Made by a program: the position numbers and the translations under genes
Assembly (NCBI RefSeq): GCF_004785795.1
Contig: NZ_SRRO01000001.1
Span: forward strand, 992,001 to 1,056,000
From: Nocardioides eburneiflavus
GTDB taxonomy: Bacteria; Actinomycetota; Actinomycetes; Propionibacteriales; Nocardioidaceae
Direction of reading: 5' to 3'
DNA: 64,000 nucleotides
In this document: positions 51,745 to 58,597 of the stretch, piece by piece
How the letters are laid out: each line of letters opens with the position of its first letter
Numbering within the stretch: the first letter of the stretch is position 1
Notes under the pieces: model-generated
The model's database searches: none
What the model was told of the DNA's origin: nothing
Seen by the model: only the letters and a program-made list of their open reading frames with translations

Positions 51745-52107
51745 TCAGCGCTCGTCCTCGAAGACGACGTGCCCTGTCGGCAGCACCGAGCCGTCGTACT
51801 GGGTCCTGAAGACGTCCTCCAGCACCCTGCGCACCCGGTCACGCTGCGACTCGTCGCACTCGATTCGGATGCACTCGACCATGCCGAGGCGATCGTGACC
51901 TGAGTTGAAGCCCGCCAGGGCAAGCGCGGTCTCGGGGGTCACGGGATCCACTCCCGCGGGGATCGCGAAGGCAACGGTGTGCGTGCGCGGGTCCCTCAGG
52001 TGCGCCTCGCGCCGCGACTCCTCGCGGACCCAGCTGCGCAGGAAGAGGCTGAGGGCGATGCTGCCGCCCACCACGACGACCACCAGAAGCACGATTGCTG
52101 CGGCCAT
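51745..52107 (-). CDS. Single-span membrane protein, hypothetical
   Basis: A 120-aa protein: N-terminal membrane helix 'AAAIVLLVVVVVGGSIALSLFL' followed by a cytosolic domain with 'TVAFAIPAGVDPVTPETALALAGF' and 'RVRRVLEDVFRTQYDGS'. No family recognised. GAGGAGGA lies close upstream of ATG 52107, excluding the earlier in-frame ATG. It is the last gene of ordinary base composition before the lower-GC island. Confidence 0.65.
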   Translation of the reverse strand: MAAAIVLLVVVVVGGSIALSLFLRSWVREESRREAHLRDPRTHTVAFAIPAGVDPVTPETALALAGFNSGHDRLGMVECIRIECDESQRDRVRRVLEDVFRTQYDGSVLPTGHVVFEDER

Positions 52108-52805
52108 GACTCCTCCTCGGTCGCTGGTCGGGGTACGTCTCGACCATGCCCGCCGACAGGGGCGCAGCGGCAGTGCCACCTGTCACCCGGTCGGGGGTCT
52201 CTGGGCCCGAGTGCCGACGAGCCTGGGTCGGAACGCGACTTGGTGTGGTGGTCCCGGGTTCTCGGGGCACGAGGAGCTGCAGGACGGGATGCCTGCGCCG
52301 CTTCGCGGCGGTTTGACGCACGTGCTCGCGGCGCTCGTCTCGCAACTGAGCGCGTGCCGGTGAGTGAACGAAGAGGTCCGTGCTGCCGCCTTCGTCGCCT
52401 GCCCGGGACCGGTGGGACCTGCGCGCGGGATGGTCACGCTCTTGACCAGCAGCAATCCTGCTCGCTGCGACAGCACCTCACGCCGTTGATGACGCGGTCA
52501 CCCACCGAGAAGCGCGGGAATCCCGGCCGGCGTGGGTGTCATTGCCGTCAACGGTGCAGCGGAGTTAGCGTGCGAGCGGAGGCGGGTACCCGATTTGTGC
52601 CTATACACCTGCGCCGCCTTACCGCGCATGGCTTCCTCCGCCGCGCACATAGTGAGGGGTGGGCGCGAGTGCCGATATAGTCGGAGCGAACCTTCGCGAC
52701 CCATTGATGACTCCTCCTTGGGCATCCGCCCCTCGCGGAGTCGCCGGATCTCACCATTGAACTCGATTCAGGCCGTCCACGAAGACGGTGGAAACGTGGT
52801 AATCG
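52108..52805. other. 700-bp stretch without a convincing gene, at the edge of a low-GC island
   Basis: Short open frames here lack a ribosome site and coding-type third-position bias. Seen: a small CGCCG-CTTCG-CGGCG hairpin at 52296-52310, and a TATAGT box at 52676-52681 that could be a -10 element for the cassette beginning at 52806. GC content falls from left to right. No tRNA-like fold or integrase fragment is recognisable, so the junction cannot be placed precisely. Confidence 0.5.
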
Positions 52806-53204
52806 ATGACGCAATCACCGGATGAGGCGTTAGATACCGAGATTGACTACTCCGAAGAAGTGCGGGCCGAGGACACCGACAAAGCTCCATCCACTGTGAC
52901 GTTCACCTTCTTCCCGAATGATGACCGGCCATGGGCGATCGACTTCGCAGGCGCATGTCCCCGATGTGGGCATAACCAACCGGTCTTGCGACGACAATTG
53001 GTCACGATCGCGGGCGCCAGCAAGATGAACGAAGCGCAGCGTCGCCGCGCAGAAGCCGAACTTGCAGACTTCGGGATCGACCTATCGCGGGGAGACGAAA
53101 CGTTTCCCCTCAGGTGTTCCTGCCAGAACCGCCATGGCAAGAGGCCTAGCGGAAAGGCCGGTTGCGGGTCGTCCTACAACGTGCGAGTGGTGTGGGAACC
53201 GTGA
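52806..53204 (+). CDS. Zinc-ribbon-like protein, first gene of a three-gene cassette
   Basis: A 132-aa soluble protein. The N-terminal 45 residues are acidic and probably flexible. Two cysteine clusters ('CPRCGH' with C51 and C54; 'RCSCQNRH' with C104, C106 and H110; then C120) look like a split zinc ribbon around a helical insert ('MNEAQRRRAEAELADFGID'). No family recognised. Its TGA overlaps the GTG of the next gene (GTGA). Codon choice (many A/T-ending codons such as AAT, GAA, TCA) differs strongly from the flanking chromosome, pointing to horizontal origin. A role as nucleic-acid or peptide sensor is speculation. Confidence 0.7.
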   Translation: MTQSPDEALDTEIDYSEEVRAEDTDKAPSTVTFTFFPNDDRPWAIDFAGACPRCGHNQPVLRRQLVTIAGASKMNEAQRRRAEAELADFGIDLSRGDETFPLRCSCQNRHGKRPSGKAGCGSSYNVRVVWEP

Positions 53205-53842
53205 CGCCTGCTCGCTTTGAGCCACCGCTGGTCCCGGTCACTGCAGTTGCTGAGGAGTTCGAGCGGCAGTGGTTGTCATTGGCCGACAAGCAGTTAGAGT
53301 CCGTACGCAAGATGGCCGAGAACTGGCGCACGGGCCTTGCTGCCCTTCTTGGGCTCGTCTCCATCTTCTCCGTTGTCAAGGCTCCGACTGCGACTGCGGA
53401 CATGGACACTTGGGCGATTTGGACGACCGGCGGGCTGCTCTTTACCTCGGCCCTCCTTGCAGTGCTCGGCGCCGACCAAGCAATGCGAGCTGCCTACGGG
53501 GTGCCACAGCGGATGGTCCGGGCCAAGTTCTTCCAGATCGGTGGAACGCAGGGGATCAATCTCGCGCAGGCTGAAGATGCCCGGTCGGCATTGCGCGTTG
53601 CGCGGATCATGACCTACGTCGCCTTGGCCGCGCTCGCCGGGTCCGTAGCGATGACCTGGTGGGGTCCTGGCTCCGATTCCGATCAGGTGCGGGCGACCAC
53701 GTCGCAAGGACTAGTTGTCTGCGGCACGCTGGTGGAATCAGCCGACGGTGTCATACAAGTCGACTCGAAGACCGCGGGACCGCAGCGCGTGAAACTCACT
53801 CAGGTTGTAAAGCTTGAAGCGGTGAGTACGTGTGATGAGTGA
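53201..53842 (+). CDS. Three-helix membrane protein, second gene of the cassette
   Basis: A 213-aa protein starting at GTG 53201. A helical cytosolic N-terminus ('VAEEFERQWLSLADKQLESVRKMAENW') leads into membrane helix 1 ('TGLAALLGLVSIFSVVKA'), helix 2 ('WAIWTTGGLLFTSALLAVLGA') and, after a soluble loop, helix 3 ('IMTYVALAALAGSVAMTWW'). The C-terminal ~55 residues form a small beta-like external or cytosolic domain. No family recognised. It overlaps both neighbours, so the three proteins are made together and probably form one complex at the membrane. Low-GC codon use as in the rest of the cassette. Confidence 0.7.
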   Translation: MTPARFEPPLVPVTAVAEEFERQWLSLADKQLESVRKMAENWRTGLAALLGLVSIFSVVKAPTATADMDTWAIWTTGGLLFTSALLAVLGADQAMRAAYGVPQRMVRAKFFQIGGTQGINLAQAEDARSALRVARIMTYVALAALAGSVAMTWWGPGSDSDQVRATTSQGLVVCGTLVESADGVIQVDSKTAGPQRVKLTQVVKLEAVSTCDE

Positions 53843-54932
53843 CGACGCGCTCCCGGGCGACCCCACCAATCAGCTTGAGCGCGCCCTGATCAACATCGTT
53901 CACGGACTTGGATTCGATCCGCCGGACCGGAAGGCCATGCTTCTTCCGCCTCAGACACGAATCGTGAAGTCCACGGGCAACGACTACAAGTGTTTCACTA
54001 TGTGGTTCGGCGGCCAGGCCACAGTACGGATGGGCGGGTCTACTTACAACGCTCTCAGCGCACTGACCAGGGCGGCTGCGACCTTCTTCGTAGCGGACGA
54101 CCGTGGCGAGAAGCCGTCAACGTCTTGGCCGGCCGCTCGAGATCAGCTCGCCTCGGCCATCGATTGGTGCGCCTCGCCCGCGCGCACACCGCACATCGTC
54201 ATTCCAAAGGTGACCAAGTCCCAGCACGTGCCGGCAACCGCCTTTGCTCAATACGCCTATCGGTTCATCATCTGCCACGAACTGGCGCACATTGTGCTGG
54301 AGCACCGGGATGAATTGAAAAAGGATTCCGACGCCGAGGACACCTCGACCCTCCGGGCATCACAGCAGCAAGAACTGGAAGCCGATGAATTCGGCTTCCG
54401 GATGCACGTAGAGTCGCGGCCGCAACCAGAAATGCTCGTGACTGCCTTGGCCTCTCCAATCTACTTCGTATACCTGCTTCGAGCGTTCGACGACTATCGG
54501 CTCGCTGCGCTGGCCAATCTGGTTGACTACAAGGCCTGGAAGATCGAGTACAACTATCCGCCATACCTTCAGCGCATCTTTGGTCTCATGGGGCAAGCCC
54601 AAGACATGGCCGGCGCGAATGCAGCGAAGGGGCTTCAGATGGTCCATGAAGGACTGTCGGAGGTTGTAGGTCAAGCATGGGAAGCATCTGAGCGCCTCCG
54701 TACAGAGGTGGCGGAGCAGACGACCCACGTCATCGCCTCTCGCAAGCGGGAGGCGGCCAACGAGTTGCGCTCGCTGCTCGAGCGAAGCCCGATCGGAGTA
54801 CTGGAGGCGCTCGACGTTGACCGGCAGCGGTCTTGGGAGACCCATGGCTGGCCGTTCGCGGAAGTACTTCCACCAGAGTTCCCGAATTTCCTCCGATTGG
54901 ATCAGGCGGAGCGTGCACGACTCCTCGCATGA
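53835..54932 (+). CDS. HExxH metallopeptidase-like protein, third gene of the cassette
   Basis: A 365-aa soluble protein. The zinc motif HELAH is at residues 148-152 ('FIICHELAHIVLEH') and the downstream glutamate motif at 180-186 (ELEADEF), the gluzincin layout of M48-type and Lit/U49-type peptidases. The ~140-residue N-terminal domain and the helical C-terminal part (coiled-coil-like 'ASERLRTEVAEQTTHVIASRKREAANELRSLLE') match nothing I can name. ATG 53835 (or GTG 53832) overlaps the previous gene by about 8 bp. A targeted protease held at the membrane by the second protein is a plausible picture. Confidence 0.72.
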   Translation: MSDDALPGDPTNQLERALINIVHGLGFDPPDRKAMLLPPQTRIVKSTGNDYKCFTMWFGGQATVRMGGSTYNALSALTRAAATFFVADDRGEKPSTSWPAARDQLASAIDWCASPARTPHIVIPKVTKSQHVPATAFAQYAYRFIICHELAHIVLEHRDELKKDSDAEDTSTLRASQQQELEADEFGFRMHVESRPQPEMLVTALASPIYFVYLLRAFDDYRLAALANLVDYKAWKIEYNYPPYLQRIFGLMGQAQDMAGANAAKGLQMVHEGLSEVVGQAWEASERLRTEVAEQTTHVIASRKREAANELRSLLERSPIGVLEALDVDRQRSWETHGWPFAEVLPPEFPNFLRLDQAERARLLA

Positions 54933-55024
54933 GCGGACTGCCATCATCCTTCACATCAGGGCTTGTGATCTGTCTCGGATGCGCCTTCGACACTGAGCCA
55001 AACCAACAAGCTGGCCAGGGGGTC

Positions 55025-55048
55025 ACCCGCTCGCACACTTGAGCGGGT
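55025..55048 (+). terminator. Terminator-like hairpin after the cassette
   Basis: ACCCGCTC, 8-base loop, GAGCGGGT: an 8-bp perfect stem about 90 bases beyond the stop of the peptidase gene and before the IS element. Short but the only such structure in the gap. Confidence 0.45.
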
Positions 55049-55116
55049 TCGTGCGACACGAGTTCGGACCACAACCGCCGGAGTGACGCACCTTCTCCAG
55101 AGCCCGGATCGAGGCA

Positions 55117-55124
55117 TGTCAGTG
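55117..55124. repeat. Target-site duplication, left copy
   Basis: TGTCAGTG, repeated exactly at 56534-56541 on the other side of the IS256-family element. Eight bases is the duplication size typical of this family. Confidence 0.75.
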
Positions 55125-56533
55125 GGTCAAGTCCCTTGGCGTGGTGTACGACGGTGATTCGTCGTTGATGGTGGTCAGGCGCTGATCGCGCCGGCGGTGA
55201 TGGCGTCCTCCTCTTCGGGCTCGGTGGTGATGAGGGTGAGGCGGCTCTTGGCCAGGACGTCGAGTCCGAGGTAGCGGCGTCCGTCGGCCCATTCGTCGTT
55301 CTGCTCGGCCAGCACGGCTCCAACGAGCCGGATGATCGAGCCTCGGTCGGGGAAGATCCCGACGACGTCGGTACGGCGACGGATCTCGCGGTTGAGGCGC
55401 TCGTTGGGGTTGTTGGACCAGATCTGGCGCCACACGGCCTTCGGGAACGCGGTGAACGCGAGCACGTCGTCGCGGTGGGCGTCGAGGTGGGCGTGGACCT
55501 CGGGCAGCTGCGTGGTGTTGTCGAGGAGCTTGTCGTACTGGGCGTGGACGGCGTCGGTGTCGATCTGGTCGAACACCGAATGCAGCATCGCCTTCACCCC
55601 GCCCCAGGCGTGTTTGGGACAGATCGACATCAGGTTCGCGGCGTAGTGGGTACGGCACCGCTGCCACGACGCCCCAGGCAGGGTCGCCCCGATGGCGTCG
55701 ACCAGCCCGGCGTGGGCGTCGCTGGTGACCAGAGCGACCCCGGACAGGCCACGGGCAACGAGGTCCTTGAAGAAGGAGTTCCAGCCGGCACCGGACTCCG
55801 CGGTCGAGGTCGCGACGCCGAGGATCTCGCGGAACCCGTCGGCGTTGACGCCGGTGGCGACCATGACCGCGATCTTGATGACCCGGCCACCTTCGCGGAC
55901 CTTCATCGTCAGCGCGTCGGCGGCCACGAACGTGTACGGGCCGGCGTCGAGGGGGCGTTCGCGGAAGTCGCGGACCAGCTCGTCGAGATCCCGGGCCATC
56001 ACACTGACCTGGGACTTCGACAGCCCGGTGATGCCCAAGGACTGCACCAGTCGATCCATCCGCCGGGTCGAGACGCCGAGCAGGTAGCAGGTCGCGACCA
56101 CCGACGTCAGGGCTGCTTCGGCGCGGCGGCGTCGCTCGAGGAGCCACTCGGGGAAGTAGGAACCCTCCCGCAGCTTGGGGATCGCGACGTCGAGGGTGCC
56201 GATCCGGGTGTCGAGGTCGCGGTGCCGATAGCCGTTGCGGCGGTTGGACCGCTCGGGGTCACGGGCGCCGTAGGAGGCACCGCAGACGCTGTCGGCATCG
56301 GCGGAGAGCAACGTGTTGATGAAGCCCTGCATCAGCTCGCGGAGCAAGTCAGGGCTGGCCTGTGCCAGGTGCTCGTTCAGAAAGTCGGCGGGGTCGATAC
56401 TGGGACCAGCGGTCATCGCTGTGCCTCTCTTCGAGTGGGTTGTAGGAGATTCCTCGAAGAATCACGCGGTGACCGCGCCAGCGTCTATGCCAGGGCCGTC
56501 ACCACGTCATACACCACTCTGCTGGACTCAACT
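55125..56533 (-). mobile_element. IS256-family insertion sequence, apparently intact
   Basis: About 1.41 kb bounded by imperfect inverted ends: left GGTCAAGTCC...GTGGTGTACGACG (55126 on), right, read inwards, AGTTGAGTCC...GTGGTGTATGACG (from 56533). The outer GAGTCC/AAGTCC and the inner GTGGTGTAYGAC blocks are shared. It is flanked by exact 8-bp direct repeats TGTCAGTG (55117-55124 and 56534-56541). It contains a single full-length transposase. Intact ends, intact gene and intact duplication suggest a recent insertion. Confidence 0.82.
55175..56416 (-). CDS. IS256-family transposase
   Basis: A 413-aa DDE transposase (MULE-like fold). Catalytic Asp lies in 'FVAADALTMKVREGGRVIK', the second in 'ALVTSDAHAGLVDAIG', and Glu in 'IWSNNPNERLNREIRRRTDVVGIFPDRGSIIRLVGAVL', the family signature. 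The N-terminus has the zinc/DNA-binding type segment 'RNGYRHRDLDTRIGTLDVAIPKLREGSYFPEWL'. Full length with no frameshift, so probably active. Oriented against the cassette upstream. It moves by a copy-out-paste-in route through a circular intermediate in characterised relatives. Confidence 0.95.
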   Translation of the reverse strand: MTAGPSIDPADFLNEHLAQASPDLLRELMQGFINTLLSADADSVCGASYGARDPERSNRRNGYRHRDLDTRIGTLDVAIPKLREGSYFPEWLLERRRRAEAALTSVVATCYLLGVSTRRMDRLVQSLGITGLSKSQVSVMARDLDELVRDFRERPLDAGPYTFVAADALTMKVREGGRVIKIAVMVATGVNADGFREILGVATSTAESGAGWNSFFKDLVARGLSGVALVTSDAHAGLVDAIGATLPGASWQRCRTHYAANLMSICPKHAWGGVKAMLHSVFDQIDTDAVHAQYDKLLDNTTQLPEVHAHLDAHRDDVLAFTAFPKAVWRQIWSNNPNERLNREIRRRTDVVGIFPDRGSIIRLVGAVLAEQNDEWADGRRYLGLDVLAKSRLTLITTEPEEEDAITAGAISA

Positions 56534-56541
56534 TGTCAGTG
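56534..56541. repeat. Target-site duplication, right copy
   Basis: TGTCAGTG, identical to 55117-55124. Together they mark the insertion point in a formerly continuous intergenic stretch between the cassette and the EamA gene. Confidence 0.75.
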
Positions 56542-56593
56542 CGGGACCAACAGCACGCGTCGCAACGCGCATCGGCTCGGTTCACATGTGCTG

Positions 56594-57520
56594 CTACGTG
56601 CCGGAGACCGAGGGTTCCCCAGTGTCGCCCGAAGGAGGGGAGAGGTGCCGGATCGCAGCAGCTCCAGCGGCCACGATCACCAGGACAGCGCCGACCCACT
56701 GGCGCTCGATGAGACGGTCGCCAAGCAGATGTCCCGCGGCAAGCCCAAAAACCGGGATCAGAGGCAGGAAGCTCCCTGCGACCGAGGCGGGTACACCCCT
56801 GAGGCCGCCCACGAAGAACCAGAACGCGAAGCCGTAGTAGACCATCCCGGACGCTGCCGCGAGTGCCCACGTCGCCACATCATCCGGCAGGTCGAGGTCA
56901 GCGGCGCCAATCACCGATGCGATACCGGCAACAACGATGGCGAAACACAGGGCGGCGACCTGCTGCACAAGGACCACGGCCAGGGAACTGTCGTCGAGGA
57001 GCAGCCTGCGGGTGAGCACCGCATAGAACGCGCAGGCCGAGACCGCGGCCACGGTCAACGCCACACCCATGACATCCCCAGATGCTCTCGGGCGGTAGAT
57101 CACCAGCAGTACCCCGACCAGTGCCGTGGCCACCGCTGCCGTTGTGGCCAGTGCGATCCGCTCTCGCAACACGAGGACTGCGAGCAGCATGATCAGGATC
57201 GGTTCGGTGGCCCACAACAACACCGACATGCTGGCCGTGATGCTCACCAACCCCAGCAGGCCGAGGGCGTAAGCCAAACCGGGGTTGAGGACGCCAAGAA
57301 GGGCGAGCGTGACCATGGCTGGTGACGAGTTCAGCCGCACCCGGAGCAGCAGCATGGCAAGCAGCAAGAGGAGAGCGCTGGCGGCGAGCTCAACGGCAAG
57401 CAAGGTCAGTGGCGCGACGCCACGATCGAGAACATGTTTGCTCAGCACGGTGCCGCACCCCCAGCAGGCAGTGGCGGCAACCAGCAGAAGGACATGACGG
57501 TACGACGGCGAGACGGGCAC
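56594..57520 (-). CDS. EamA/DMT superfamily transporter
   Basis: A 308-aa polytopic protein with ten predicted helices in two EamA repeats ('VLLLVAATACWGCGTVLSKHVLDRGVAPLTLLAVELAASALLLLL' opening the first, 'MGVALTVAAVSACAFYAVLTRRLL' opening the second). Each repeat has the family's end-of-repeat 'LVGVLLVIY' and 'WVGAVLVIVAAGAAAIRHL' helices. DMT carriers export amino acids or other small metabolites; the substrate is unknown. Start GTG 57520 with CCGGAG nine bases upstream. Lies just beyond the IS element in DNA of intermediate GC. Confidence 0.88.
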   Translation of the reverse strand: MPVSPSYRHVLLLVAATACWGCGTVLSKHVLDRGVAPLTLLAVELAASALLLLLAMLLLRVRLNSSPAMVTLALLGVLNPGLAYALGLLGLVSITASMSVLLWATEPILIMLLAVLVLRERIALATTAAVATALVGVLLVIYRPRASGDVMGVALTVAAVSACAFYAVLTRRLLLDDSSLAVVLVQQVAALCFAIVVAGIASVIGAADLDLPDDVATWALAAASGMVYYGFAFWFFVGGLRGVPASVAGSFLPLIPVFGLAAGHLLGDRLIERQWVGAVLVIVAAGAAAIRHLSPPSGDTGEPSVSGT

Positions 57521-57769
57521 GGCTGTGACTCCGGTCAGAGAGACGAGTGGATGGGCTCGAGTGCTCGGCTGACGCGCGGAGATACGTCAGCTCTCAGTCC
57601 GCTCGACACTCGTCGTCACAGCAGTCATACGAGGGCAGTCGACAGCGCCGTCCAGCCATCGCAGACCCGCCCATGGCGACCATCGTACGTCTCGACAGCG
57701 GGGGTCGACACTCGCCTTCACACGCGCCCCAAGCCAGCCCTCAGCTCGGCAACTCCGGTAACTGACTCG

Positions 57770-58345
57770 TCAGGGCAGCGCCAGAGGTGCCTCGTGCACG
57801 AACCATGCGAGTGCGACGCAGTTGGCAATGACCGTGAACCAGAAGATGGTGCGGAACGGTTGCTTGGTCGTCTTGTGTCGGAAGACCTGCTGCGCGACCA
57901 GCGCACCCGGCCAACCACCAATGACGGCGAGCGTGTGGAGGGTGGACTCCGACGTGCGCCACCTGCCCTGTTCCGCTGCGGACTTGTCGGCGCGATACAT
58001 CAGGAACGCAACTGCGCTGAACAGGCCGTACACACTCAGCAGCGTGACTGGCAGCTCGTCCAGCACGAGAAGGCCCAATAGGAAGGTGAAGAACAGCGCC
58101 GCGGCGGCGAGCGCCGTGGGCACTCCAGGCGCGCCTGCACGGCTGGCCGATACGGCGCCGACGTATCGCACATCAGATGCGCGCGCCCGGTTCCGCTCGT
58201 CTCGAAGCTCGGCGTAGGTGACCTCGCACCCGGCGACTGGCCGCCGACCACCAGGAAACGCACTCACGTGCGCGAACACGCGGGCGCCTCCAGCAGCCGG
58301 CGTGATGAAGCCGAAGCCTCGGTCGTCATTCCAATCCGCCAGCAA
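57770..58345 (-). CDS. Cold-shock-domain / DUF1294 fusion membrane protein
   Basis: A 191-aa protein. The N-terminus is a CspA-like OB fold ('ADWNDDRGFGFITPAAGGARVFAHVSAF', with RNP1 GFGFI and RNP2 VFAHVS). The C-terminus, from about residue 80, is DUF1294: helices 'ALAAAALFFTFLLGLLVLDELPVTLL' and 'YGLFSAVAFLMYRADKSAAEQGRWRTSESTLHTLAVIGGWPGALVAQQVFRHKTTK'. The fusion would tether a nucleic-acid-binding domain to the membrane. The start is uncertain: TTG 58345 is the first start-like codon after an in-frame stop at 58372, with no well-spaced ribosome site, so the true N-terminus could be slightly shorter. Confidence 0.8.
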   Translation of the reverse strand: MLADWNDDRGFGFITPAAGGARVFAHVSAFPGGRRPVAGCEVTYAELRDERNRARASDVRYVGAVSASRAGAPGVPTALAAAALFFTFLLGLLVLDELPVTLLSVYGLFSAVAFLMYRADKSAAEQGRWRTSESTLHTLAVIGGWPGALVAQQVFRHKTTKQPFRTIFWFTVIANCVALAWFVHEAPLALP

Positions 58346-58597
58346 CCCCTCTGGCGCCCGACGACGTCGTCAGCAGTCACGCGATCGGCTCCTTGGCTCA
58401 GGTGACGAGTACAGGTGATCGGCATTATGCGTCGTTCGCATTCGCGAGGGGGCGAACTCGAGAAGCACAGTCCGACGCGGCGGAGCGTCGCTCTCCAGCT
58501 CCAGGGTCCGCGCGAAGAGGCGTGGACAGTTGGGAGAGGTCTGGAGGATTCTGAGAGGTGGTCTCGGGTCCTGTTCGTCGCCGCGATCGGAGGTCCT

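Noticed and set aside
52532..52825. 97-residue plus-strand open frame in the gene-poor stretch
   Set aside because: No ribosome site, no coding-type codon bias and it overlaps the start of the zinc-ribbon gene in another frame.
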